Source of the DNA: Candidatus Nealsonbacteria bacterium RIFOXYB1_FULL_40_15
GTDB taxonomy: Bacteria > Patescibacteriota > Minisyncoccia > Minisyncoccales > GWA2-38-27
Assembly: GCA_001821555.1 (NCBI GenBank)
Contig: MHMM01000004.1
Span: forward strand, 1 to 47,524
Length of the DNA stretch: 47,524 nt
Reading direction: 5' to 3'
In this document: one piece after another, positions 27,885-35,915 of the stretch
Numbering within the stretch: position 1 is the stretch's first letter
Layout: the number at the start of each line of letters is the position of its first letter
Translations under genes and position numbers: made by a program
The notes under the pieces: generated by a model
Databases searched by the model: none
What the model saw: the letters and a program-made list of their open reading frames with translations, nothing else
Told to the model about the DNA's origin: nothing

Positions 27885-27953
27885 AGAACGAAACAGCCAC
27901 ACCACAATAGGAAACCCCCAAAGAACAAATACCACAGAAAGACAAAGAATCAT
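27876..27953 (-). CDS. 25-aa putative membrane peptide
   Basis: Minus GAAAGGAGAAGCT-ATG...; MILCLSVVFVLWGFPIVVWLFRSRR*; preceded by TTGAAA-N16-TATAAT and followed by a terminator. Confidence 0.6.
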   Translation of the reverse strand: MILCLSVVFVLWGFPIVVWLFRSRR

Positions 27954-27979
27954 AGCTTCTCCTTTCAATAATAGAGCTG

Positions 27980-28007
27980 ATTATAGCTGAAATTCAATAA
28001 ATTTCAA
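27980..28007 (-). promoter_or_regulatory. Putative promoter TTGAAA-N16-TATAAT
   Basis: -35 at 28002-28007, -10 at 27980-27985 on the minus strand. Confidence 0.7.
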
Positions 28008-28017
28008 CTATTTTCTT
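27990..28017. repeat. 28-bp direct repeat, copy 1 (AAATTCAATAAATTTCAACTATTTTCTT)
   Basis: Identical to 31266..31293. Confidence 0.95.
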
Positions 28018-28056
28018 CAAATGCATTCAAAAGTATATGTTTGGTTCTTTCTTGAG

Positions 28057-28082
28057 ATTGGAAAAGTAGCTACTTTTCCAAT
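28057..28082. terminator. 26-bp perfect palindrome, likely terminator-type hairpin
   Basis: ATTGGAAAAGTA-GC-TACTTTTCCAAT. Confidence 0.55.
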
Positions 28083-28166
28083 TTATTCTTTATTATTTCG
28101 GCTAATTTAGTTGAGATAGTTTCGGTTTAAGCTTTGCAACACATAAACATAGAACATAATATATCT

Positions 28167-29363
28167 CTAATGAGATTTTGCCACCCCGCTTCCTCTGAAT
28201 TCGGGGGGCAGGTTTTTTAAGTTCAGGGCTCTGTTCCCAAGGACGACATTTAAAGGCAATTCAATAAAGAAGGTTGAACCCTTGCCTTCGCCTGCGGATT
28301 CAGCCCAAATCTTTCCCTTGTGGCCTTCTATTATTCTTGAAGTGATCCAAAGCCCTATTCCCCTGCCAGTGGCAAACATCTTCATCGCTCCTTCGCCCCT
28401 TTCAAAAAGTTTGTTGAATAAATCTTTTTGATATTCTTTTGGAATACCGGCTCCCGTGTCTTGGATGGTAAGCAATAATTTATCTGCTTTAGTTTGAATT
28501 TTTACCGCAACACTACCATGCTGGGTGTATTTTACCGCATTGTCAATTATGTTGTAGACAGCCACTTTTAATTTTTGGGGATCTGCCTTGATATCGGGAA
28601 GATTATCCTGAACTTCCATGGTTAGGGATATTCCTTTCTTTTCGGCTTCCAATTTTACATCTTCTATGGCCTCTTTTATCATTTTATCTATTTTGATATT
28701 TTCCTTGGGTAATACTACCTGCCTGCCCAACTGGAATTGGGAAATATCCAATAAATCATTTACTATCTTTATTTCATTGCTCGTTGAGGCAGTAAACTTG
28801 TTTATCACATCTTGTATCTTTTTAGGAATCTTTCCGTAACTTCCGCCTTTTAATAAATCCAAGTATCCTGACATTGAAGTCAATGGCGTTCTTAAATGGT
28901 GCTGGGTAGCCATAATAAATTGGTTCTTGGCATCGTTTGTTTTTTCCAGCGTTTGTCGGGCTTCTTTTTCCACCTCGTAGGCCTTGCGGATTTCTTTTGT
29001 TTGTTCCCTAACCCTTTTTTCAAGATTTTTATTCAATTCCCCCAGCGCTTCTTTTGCTTTTTTTTCAGAAAAATTAGCTCGGATAATTTTATCTGTGCTT
29101 TTATTAAAAAAATAGCCATAAACAACGGATAATATAAAAACGGAAATAATCACTAATTCTGAGACTCTTCCATAAATTAAAAAAGATGCGCCAAAGAAAA
29201 TAATAATTAAAACTATGCTTATTATCTGATAATGCAGGAACAAACAATTACGAAACTTTAAATCACAAAATTGACAACGGCCATAAGGAGCATATCCAAG
29301 AGCATTGACCAGCCAGCAGTTTTTGTTGAAACATTTAGAGCAATTTTTTGTTTCTATTTTCAT
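28167..29363 (-). CDS. Sensor histidine kinase with Cys-rich N-terminus and two TM segments
   Basis: HisKA box QHHLRTPLTSMSGYL, N box DNAVKYTQHG, G1 DTGAGIP, G2 GRGIGLWI; N-terminal CSKCFNKNC...CQFCDLKFRNC. Confidence 0.92.
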   Translation of the reverse strand: MKIETKNCSKCFNKNCWLVNALGYAPYGRCQFCDLKFRNCLFLHYQIISIVLIIIFFGASFLIYGRVSELVIISVFILSVVYGYFFNKSTDKIIRANFSEKKAKEALGELNKNLEKRVREQTKEIRKAYEVEKEARQTLEKTNDAKNQFIMATQHHLRTPLTSMSGYLDLLKGGSYGKIPKKIQDVINKFTASTSNEIKIVNDLLDISQFQLGRQVVLPKENIKIDKMIKEAIEDVKLEAEKKGISLTMEVQDNLPDIKADPQKLKVAVYNIIDNAVKYTQHGSVAVKIQTKADKLLLTIQDTGAGIPKEYQKDLFNKLFERGEGAMKMFATGRGIGLWITSRIIEGHKGKIWAESAGEGKGSTFFIELPLNVVLGNRALNLKNLPPEFRGSGVAKSH

Positions 29364-29776
29364 TTTCTAATAAAAACCCTTTTGAAAAAAACATACATTA
29401 AAGTAGCTATGCAAAACCCCGCAAAGCAAGCCAAAAATATTAAAAAATCTACAACCAAAAGATATATCCAAGCGAAATTCACAAATTTATCTAAATAAAT
29501 AAGCAGGAATCCGATGAGTAAAAGAAGCGCCGTCATCCCTGCAACAAAATTAAGTTCCGCTAATTCCTTCTGAATTGATATAGATTTTCTATTTAAAATC
29601 AGGGCGTGAAATTGATATGGAATATTGAGTTTTATTGAAATAACTCCGAAAATCATTAGAACAGCAGTTGTTAAAACCAGCCATTCATTATGTATAAAAA
29701 AGGCTACTAAAACCATTAGTCCGTAAATAGCACGAGAGAATCTAAGGGAACTGTTATGGATTGAGCATTGTTTCAT
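29360..29776 (-). CDS. Membrane protein (DUF4395-like)
   Basis: Multi-TM 138-aa ORF, 4-bp overlap with the kinase gene. Confidence 0.6.
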   Translation of the reverse strand: MKQCSIHNSSLRFSRAIYGLMVLVAFFIHNEWLVLTTAVLMIFGVISIKLNIPYQFHALILNRKSISIQKELAELNFVAGMTALLLLIGFLLIYLDKFVNFAWIYLLVVDFLIFLACFAGFCIATLMYVFFKRVFIRK

Positions 29777-29798
29777 ATTATCTTTTTATATTTAATTA

Positions 29799-31181
29799 TT
29801 ATTTTTTAAAACTTTTTCGTAAATAGCTTAAAAGGTTTTTCTTTTCTTTCGGCTGGACCGAATAAACACATTTTTTAACGCACGAACAGGCAATTTTAAC
29901 GTCTTTGATATTGTTGTATATATAAAAACTCAACCTGCAACTTGCGGCAGGGTTTAATCCATAATAATGATGCGCCAATGTGGCGCAATGGCAGCCGGCC
30001 CTTGATTCTACATTCATAATGCTTAGATCTTGGGCAATTTTAAACGGATCTTTGTTTTCACAAGTAAAAGCTACCAATGCCGTTCTCTTTCCGGCCGTAT
30101 CGGGACCGTAAATTTTTAATGATGGAATTCCTTTTAAAATCTTTAGTGCCTCATCGATTAAGATTCTTTCGTGGTTTTCCACTTTTTCCATAGCCCTTTT
30201 TACATCCGATAATTCTAATTTTTTATCGGTCATAAAATAAACAAATTTGCCAGGATTCAAAGAAAAATCCATTATCAATCTCACGGCTTGGGCTGAAAGA
30301 ATTGTTCCTAAGATATTTGGCGTTCCGGCTGTAAATTTCCATGGAAGCTTATTGTATCCGACTTTATCCGGGGAAACCTCCCCCTCTGCAATCATATCTC
30401 CACCATAAAGAAACGGCCTAATATTTGAAAGCAATTCCTCCTTCGCATATAACGCTCCTACCCCGAAGGGAGCAAGCATTTTATGAAAAGACCAAACAAG
30501 AAAATCTACATCCAAATCTTTAACATCGGTTAAAAAATTTGGCACCATCTGCGCTCCATCAACTAGCAAGTAAGACTTTTTTTCTCCGCTTGGCTGAATA
30601 TATCCTGAAGTATTTGCAATTTCTCTTATTTCTTTTATCGGATTCTTGGTTCCTAAAAAATTTGAAGCCCCAGAGCAACAAACTATCTTTGTTTTTTTAT
30701 CTACCAGAGATTTTAATTGATTCAGATCAAGCTCTCCTGTTTCTTTGTCAAACTTTGCCAATCTGCATTCAACCTTAATCCCAAACTTTGGTAAAATCTC
30801 TTTGCACAATCCATACCATGGAACATAATTTGAATTATGCTCCATAAAAGTAGTTACAATATTGTCCCCTTCTCTAAATTCTGTCATTAAAGAATACATG
30901 ACCGAATTAATCGCTTCGGTAGCATTTCGATATAAAACAATGCTCTTTCGCGAAGGAGCATTGATAAATTGAGCGATTGTGTCATAGGAAGCTTCGAATA
31001 GTTCGGTGGTCAATATAGAAAACTTAGATTGTCCGCGATGAACATTATCATACTGAACTACAAGTTTATTTAATAATTCTAAAAGCTGAATCGGAACTTG
31101 AGTGCTCGCCGCATTGTTAGAAATAATCCTGCCAGCCCTGATAGCAGGAAAAAAATTTCTTATCTTCTGTGTTTCAATCAT
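29799..31181 (-). CDS. Class V aminotransferase / cysteine desulfurase-like protein
   Basis: NNAASTQVP, MEHNSNYVPWY, LLVDGAQMVPN, VWSFHKMLAPFGVGALY (PLP Lys), ESRAGCHCATL. Confidence 0.85.
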   Translation of the reverse strand: MIETQKIRNFFPAIRAGRIISNNAASTQVPIQLLELLNKLVVQYDNVHRGQSKFSILTTELFEASYDTIAQFINAPSRKSIVLYRNATEAINSVMYSLMTEFREGDNIVTTFMEHNSNYVPWYGLCKEILPKFGIKVECRLAKFDKETGELDLNQLKSLVDKKTKIVCCSGASNFLGTKNPIKEIREIANTSGYIQPSGEKKSYLLVDGAQMVPNFLTDVKDLDVDFLVWSFHKMLAPFGVGALYAKEELLSNIRPFLYGGDMIAEGEVSPDKVGYNKLPWKFTAGTPNILGTILSAQAVRLIMDFSLNPGKFVYFMTDKKLELSDVKRAMEKVENHERILIDEALKILKGIPSLKIYGPDTAGKRTALVAFTCENKDPFKIAQDLSIMNVESRAGCHCATLAHHYYGLNPAASCRLSFYIYNNIKDVKIACSCVKKCVYSVQPKEKKNLLSYLRKSFKK

Positions 31182-31265
31182 TAATTTAATATACAATAAA
31201 TCCGTAAATAGCGGAACTGGGACCGGTTAAAAAAGCAGATTTATCACCATCCTTCAACATAACTT

Positions 31266-31293
31266 AAATTCAATAAATTTCAACTATTTTCTT
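31266..31293. repeat. 28-bp direct repeat, copy 2
   Basis: Identical to 27990..28017; overlaps the 3' end of the DUF167 gene. Confidence 0.95.
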
Positions 31294-31476
31294 TTTTGAG
31301 GAAAAACCCGAAATAATCCTTGCCTCGGATTTAAAATGGCGCCTCAACGCTTTTAGAATAGCCTCGTTTGCAAGGCCTTTTTCGGGCATGGCTTTCACTG
31401 AAACTATATAAAATCCTTCTTTCTCTTCAATTGACTCTTTTTTTGACCCTGCCCTTGCCTTCACGGATATTTTCAT
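31270..31476 (-). CDS. DUF167/YggU family protein
   Basis: MKISVKARAGSKKESIE...YIVSVKAMPEKGLANEAILKALRRHF. Confidence 0.9.
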   Translation of the reverse strand: MKISVKARAGSKKESIEEKEGFYIVSVKAMPEKGLANEAILKALRRHFKSEARIISGFSSKKKIVEIY

Positions 31477-31793
31477 TTGACTATGGATCCATTCAAAACT
31501 TCCTTGTCCGGAACCAGCAATACCGGCTCCCCTTGGTTGTCAGCGGCCAGTATCATCCCCTGGCTTTCAATACCCATAAGCGTTTTCGGCTCCAGATTGA
31601 CGACAAACGGAATCTGCTTTCCTTTTAAATATTCAAGGTCATAGCTCCTGCCGATTCCGGCCACTATCTGCTTTGTTTCCTCTCCGAATCCGACTTGAAG
31701 CTTCAAAAGCTTATCCGACCCCTCTATTTTTTCGGCATTCAATATTTCTCCTACCCTTATGTCTATTTTCTTAAAATCTTCAAAGTTTATCAT
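31473..31793 (-). CDS. Standalone tRNA-binding (MetRS beta / Arc1-like) protein
   Basis: FKKIDIRVGEILNAEKIEGSDKLLKLQVGFGEETKQIVAGIGRSY...VVNLEPKTLMGIESQGMILAA. Confidence 0.9.
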   Translation of the reverse strand: MINFEDFKKIDIRVGEILNAEKIEGSDKLLKLQVGFGEETKQIVAGIGRSYDLEYLKGKQIPFVVNLEPKTLMGIESQGMILAADNQGEPVLLVPDKEVLNGSIVK

Positions 31794-32031
31794 TTTCTTC
31801 TTTCAAAAGCTTTATTTTATTCTCTTTTCCCCTGTTATACCCTCCCGGGATTCCGGAGCTTTTTATAACCCTGTGGCAAGGAATTTCAAGATTGTAATTC
31901 TTCTTCAGAATGTTTCCGACAGCTCTCCATGCCCTAGGCCTGCCAGCTTTTTTAGCCACCTCTTTATAGCTCGCAGTCTCCCCTTTCTTGATCTTTTTGA
32001 CTTCTTCAAACACCTTTTCCTTAAAATTCAT
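31780..32031 (-). CDS. MGMT/Ogt-like DNA-binding domain protein
   Basis: KGETASYKEVAKKAGRPRAWRAVGNILKKN...IPCHRVIKSSGIPGGYNRG with active-site PCHR. Confidence 0.88.
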   Translation of the reverse strand: MNFKEKVFEEVKKIKKGETASYKEVAKKAGRPRAWRAVGNILKKNYNLEIPCHRVIKSSGIPGGYNRGKENKIKLLKEENDKL

Positions 32032-32732
32032 AATCCTATTATTTTTTTGCCTAAAATTCCCACTCCCCAGCCAGCCAAGGCCGCAATGCCCGCAATTAGA
32101 AAAAGTTCGGCTCCCGATTTCAGCCAGTTTCTTCCGGTTATGAGAGACGTAATAGCGCCCAGGAGAAAAAGACTCGCCAAGGAAATGGCTGCGGACGCAA
32201 ACATGGCATAAAAGATAGGCAGGAAAGCATAAGGCAAAACGGGAAATACTCCTCCCAAAACATAGAAAAAGAACATCAATATGCCTGCCCTTACTGGATT
32301 TTCATTGTCTTTCAGAACTGTTCCAAGTTCTCTGTAAGACATTTCTTTTAGAAACAAACTATTTTTTGCAGAAGCTTCCTGGACCATCCTTGTCGCCATG
32401 TCTTTGCTCCACCCATCTTTGATGTAAAAATCGAAAAGTTCTCTTTTTTCAGATTCGGGATCGGTTTCAAGCTGTTTTTTTTCTTCGGAAAGAATCTTTT
32501 TATGGAACTCTTTTTGGGATCTTGTGGAGAAATAAGAGCCTATGCTCATTGAGAAAGCCTCCACCAAAACTATTATTATGCCTGAAAAAATAACAAAAGA
32601 ACTCGCCTTAGAACCCACCGCAATGCCAGTCAGAGCCCCTAAGGTTGAAACTATGCCGTCTTCAATTCCAAAAGTTATTTCTCTTAAATTGGAAAGGATT
32701 TTAAAATTTTTATGGTGGATATATTCTTTCAT
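32028..32732 (-). CDS. VIT1/CCC1-family transporter
   Basis: ITFGIEDGIVSTLGALTGIA and VEAFSMSIGSYFSTRSQKE motifs; C-terminal TMs. Confidence 0.85.
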   Translation of the reverse strand: MKEYIHHKNFKILSNLREITFGIEDGIVSTLGALTGIAVGSKASSFVIFSGIIIVLVEAFSMSIGSYFSTRSQKEFHKKILSEEKKQLETDPESEKRELFDFYIKDGWSKDMATRMVQEASAKNSLFLKEMSYRELGTVLKDNENPVRAGILMFFFYVLGGVFPVLPYAFLPIFYAMFASAAISLASLFLLGAITSLITGRNWLKSGAELFLIAGIAALAGWGVGILGKKIIGL

Positions 32733-33226
32733 ACTTCAGCAAAAGCAACTACATAATTCTTGCCGTAATGCTTTGCGCACTTAGGACAGGTAGTATAGAA
32801 AAAGTAAATGTTTTTCATTTCTCTGCCCTTTAATTCTGAATACCTTTTCATTTCTTCGACCCACTTCCCCATATCCTTATAATCCCCCTCAAAAACCCTG
32901 GAGAGAAAGGTTCCTGTTATTTCTACAATATTCTCGCCTTCTATTTTTTTCTCCAAAGCAAAGTAATGTATTCCCCTCCAAAATCCATCCGAAGAAAGCA
33001 CCAAGAATTTGTTAGAGACAGCTTGGTTGTCATTTATCTTTTTCCAGGTCTTTTTCATCATTCTACCCATATTTAGAGGGATATGGAAAAAATTAAAAGT
33101 TTTGCCGACCAAGAAAATCTTTTCTTCAAATATAAAAACCTGGCTGTCCCAAGGAGCAGGATCAAATTTCGGACAGCATCCTGTTTCAGACTGCGTGTTT
33201 ATAGAAGGAGTTTCATTTATATGCAT
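32729..33226 (-). CDS. Conserved hypothetical (annotated as hydrolase in related lineages)
   Basis: GCCPKFDPAPWDSQVFIFEEKIFLVGKT...YFFYTTCPKCAKHYGKNYVVAFA. Confidence 0.65.
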   Translation of the reverse strand: MHINETPSINTQSETGCCPKFDPAPWDSQVFIFEEKIFLVGKTFNFFHIPLNMGRMMKKTWKKINDNQAVSNKFLVLSSDGFWRGIHYFALEKKIEGENIVEITGTFLSRVFEGDYKDMGKWVEEMKRYSELKGREMKNIYFFYTTCPKCAKHYGKNYVVAFAEV

Positions 33227-33253
33227 AGTTTTTATTTATAATACAATTATTAT

Positions 33254-33390
33254 AAAAAAAAGCGAGGGGCATAGGTTGTCCCCCGCCGGGCTGATGAAAG
33301 GTTTTCTCATCAGCTCAGTTATAAGAAGCAAGCTCCTTGTTAAGAGCAAGCTTCTTTGAATGTACTATTTACGTGGCTTAAAACAGCCAC
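33254..33390 (-). ncRNA. Candidate structured RNA (leader/attenuator or sRNA), ~137 nt, unclassified
   Basis: Three hairpins then a GC-rich hairpin plus T8; near-consensus promoter immediately upstream. Confidence 0.6.
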
Positions 33391-33396
33391 AATCGT

Positions 33397-33424
33397 ATTA
33401 TAGCAGTATTTCTTACCAAATCAA
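33397..33424 (-). promoter_or_regulatory. Promoter TTGATT-N16-TATAAT
   Basis: -35 33419-33424, -10 33397-33402 (minus); predicted start ~33390. Confidence 0.7.
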
Positions 33425-33507
33425 GCTTTTGGCTTTTTAAAAATGTTTTAGGAGGGATCCGAGAAGCCGAAAGTCCCCATAGCCTAAGAGAGGGTGATCA
33501 AAGAACT

Positions 33508-33542
33508 GTAATAAAAAAGGGCTTGTCTATGGCAAGCCCTCT
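33508..33542 (-). terminator. Rho-independent terminator for 33584..34336
   Basis: Minus: AGGGCTTG-CCATAGA-CAAGCCCT-TTTTTATTAC. Confidence 0.85.
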
Positions 33543-33583
33543 CTCTTCGCCTGCAGTCGGGAATATCCTGCAAAAACCCTTGT

Positions 33584-34336
33584 TCAGAACCCTAGCCGAA
33601 GCCCCAGCACAATAATGGGACACTGGTCTATCTCAATCTTGTTTGGGAAATCTTGGTTATCCTCGTATTTGATTTCCCTCAACCCCACGCCCGCAGATGC
33701 CTCAAGCGTGAAATCGTCCCCTTGGACAACCGGATAGATAAGACTAAGATTTATCTCGTTTATCTCCGGCGAGTTATCCAAGGGAAAAGAATAGAACCCT
33801 TCAAGTTCCAACGTGAAATCGCCCAGTTCTATTCCAGCAACTCCGCCCACCCTGACAGAGGCCTTGGAGTACGATCGATCCACCAGCCCCACTCCGTCGC
33901 TCAACTTGTAGTGGAACATCAAGACTGACAGATCTGCCCCGGGCGACAGTCTTACCTTTCCTTCTCGGATATCATACAAATATCCGAATGCTAGAGTATC
34001 AAAGGCGAGGTCCGAGAAGAGCTTTTCTCCCTCCAAAAAGCTCTTATTTTGGCTTATTAGGCTATCTCCGAGAAAACACTCTCCCGAAGCCCTTCCCATT
34101 GTTCCTTTGAAAAACCCTGTGTGTCTTCCTTTGTTAAGATAGACACTTCCTCCATACGTCTCCACATCTTCGATCCCGATCTCTTTTAACGTGGGCCTTC
34201 CGCTGCTGCTCGTGCCTTCTTTTCCTCCGCAGGGAGTCTGAAGGCTTCCTTCCACGAAACTGCGAGAATATTGGAAGGAAACTTTCGTATTGCACCCCGC
34301 AACAAGCACGGCCAAAAGAACAAAAATTCTGTACAT
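33584..34336 (-). CDS. Lipoprotein/beta-barrel-like outer-surface protein
   Basis: MYRIFVLLAVLVAGCNTK lipobox; alternating beta-rich C-terminal half ending ...VLGLRLGF; SD GAAAGGAAGG. Confidence 0.55.
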   Translation of the reverse strand: MYRIFVLLAVLVAGCNTKVSFQYSRSFVEGSLQTPCGGKEGTSSSGRPTLKEIGIEDVETYGGSVYLNKGRHTGFFKGTMGRASGECFLGDSLISQNKSFLEGEKLFSDLAFDTLAFGYLYDIREGKVRLSPGADLSVLMFHYKLSDGVGLVDRSYSKASVRVGGVAGIELGDFTLELEGFYSFPLDNSPEINEINLSLIYPVVQGDDFTLEASAGVGLREIKYEDNQDFPNKIEIDQCPIIVLGLRLGF

Positions 34337-34418
34337 AATCCTTCCTTTCGATATAGTTAAAATGTGCTTGGTTTGACTCTAGGGCCAGCTTAATACCTAA
34401 TATTTATATGTCAATACC

Positions 34419-34877
34419 CTAGTTCAATATCCAGATAAAGAGATTAAGATATCCGGCAAAGCTTATCCAGAGAATATACGGAATCAAGAGTATAGCCGCC
34501 GGCCTTGAAGCCTTGTAAAAATAAATTATTGTAAGGAGGACTAAAATCCAGAGGACAATAAGATCAATAAAAGCCATGGAGGGAGATTTCAATCCGAAAA
34601 ATATGACTGACCAAAGAAAGTTGAAAAATAGCTGAACAAAGAATAAAATCATTGCATTTTTTGCATTCTTTTTCCAAATAAGATAAAAGGCGATTCCCAT
34701 TAAAATAAACAATATGGTCCAAACAACTCCGAATGTCCAGTCGGGAGGAACAAGAGAAGGTCTCTGCAATTCCTGATACCATGTTTTTACCGAGGATGCC
34801 GTAAAGAAGGCGCCAGCAAGGCCTGCTATTTGGGGAATAGCCAGAGAAACTATGAACTTAATAATTTTTGTTTTCAT
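34419..34877 (-). CDS. TspO/MBR family protein
   Basis: WYQELQRPSLVPPDWTFGVVWTILFILMGIAFYLIW. Confidence 0.92.
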   Translation of the reverse strand: MKTKIIKFIVSLAIPQIAGLAGAFFTASSVKTWYQELQRPSLVPPDWTFGVVWTILFILMGIAFYLIWKKNAKNAMILFFVQLFFNFLWSVIFFGLKSPSMAFIDLIVLWILVLLTIIYFYKASRPAAILLIPYILWISFAGYLNLFIWILN

Positions 34878-34937
34878 TAAATAATTATACAACACTGTAA
34901 AACAAGAGCAATATTCCCAATTTAATGTTTAAGTAAA

Positions 34938-34971
34938 AAGGCTCTACAACTTATTGTTGCAGAGCCTTTTA
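34938..34971. terminator. Strong hairpin terminator (bidirectional)
   Basis: AAGGCTCTACAAC-TTATT-GTTGCAGAGCCTT + T/A runs. Confidence 0.8.
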
Positions 34972-34992
34972 ATTGCAAAGCACCTTCGGACG

Positions 34993-35136
34993 CTACTTGG
35001 GTCCGCCCGGACCTCGGCACGGCGTCTTGCGGCGACGCTCGACTTCCGGCAACTTCCGAAGATCGAGGTAGAACGAAACTGCAACTGCGATCGGCAAGAT
35101 AATGATAACCGCGAGCGTTCCGATCAATATTAACAT
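34993..35136 (-). CDS. 47-aa small membrane protein
   Basis: SD AAGGAG-AATGAC-ATG; MLILIGTLAVIIILPIAVAVSFYLDLRKLPEVERRRKTPCRGPGGPK*. Below the ORF track cutoff. Confidence 0.7.
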   Translation of the reverse strand: MLILIGTLAVIIILPIAVAVSFYLDLRKLPEVERRRKTPCRGPGGPK

Positions 35137-35184
35137 GTCATTCTCCTTAAGTGCGTGAACGTATGCTTGCGGGATGATCGTTTG

Positions 35185-35625
35185 CTACGAGCATCCTTGC
35201 GACCAATTACAACTGAAGCATTTGACGCAGGTTCCGTTCCTGGTCACTCTCCCTCCGCATTCTGGACAGCGCTCCGGTTCTGGTGAAGCCCAGAATCCCT
35301 GAACTGGGTCAAATGTTTGGACAAAACATTCAACCCTTGCGTTGCGATAGAGATTACAAACGCTGGTCCCTACGCTGAGAGCAAGACGTTGACAGAACCC
35401 AGGAGTCCGCTCGGCCTTATTAAAAAACCCTCCGATCTCGATGATGATTTTCCCACCTAGCCCGTATTGCATGAGATCGGGAACGAATAGGCAAGTCATA
35501 TCTTCTTGGCCGCGAAAACCGAGCTCCCGTATTTTACATACGGCACCCACTATGGTTTGATGCAACCGGTTCAATGCTTCCTCGTTTTGATTCGGAGGAA
35601 GACACCACACTTTGATCACGGGCAT
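35185..35625 (-). CDS. Tautomerase-like (Pro-1) domain fused to C-terminal zinc ribbon
   Basis: Start MPVIKVWCLPP with SD AAAGGAGGGCTAAT-ATG; C-terminal CPECGGRVTRNGTCVKCFSC. Confidence 0.6.
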   Translation of the reverse strand: MPVIKVWCLPPNQNEEALNRLHQTIVGAVCKIRELGFRGQEDMTCLFVPDLMQYGLGGKIIIEIGGFFNKAERTPGFCQRLALSVGTSVCNLYRNARVECFVQTFDPVQGFWASPEPERCPECGGRVTRNGTCVKCFSCNWSQGCS

Positions 35626-35681
35626 ATTAGCCCTCCTTTCAACATGGGTAAATGAAATGTACAAATTCAAACGATAATGCA

Positions 35682-35710
35682 ATTATGCATTTTTTACTTT
35701 GAAAAATCAA
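35682..35710 (-). promoter_or_regulatory. Putative promoter TTGATT-N17-CATAAT
   Basis: -35 35705-35710, -10 35682-35687 (minus). Confidence 0.5.
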
Positions 35711-35720
35711 GGCCGGTGCG

Positions 35721-35825
35721 ACTAAAACCACTTCCGAACTTTGTTTTTCATTCAAAATCAGCTATTTTCTCAAAAACTATCGGATAAATCGCTTGGAAGG
35801 ACTCCTCCCGAGGCGGACAGAAGCT
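35721..35825. repeat. ~105-bp imperfect direct repeat, copy 1, downstream of pncB
   Basis: ACTAAAACCACtTCCGAAC...ATTCAAAA...GGAAGGACTCCTCCCGAGGCGGACAGA shared with 37335..37443. Confidence 0.8.
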
Positions 35826-35915
35826 TTCGAGCCTACGATTGGTTCAAAGCAATACCAGTGCCCGACCTAGCATTGAAAGAAACAAAAGAATTGCTGCTCC
35901 TGGCAAAATAGATGC

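Noticed and set aside
33540-33580. Possible RNase P RNA fragment suggested by gaaagtcccc at ~33469
   Set aside because: Only a short resemblance; no surrounding conserved RNase P core or length.
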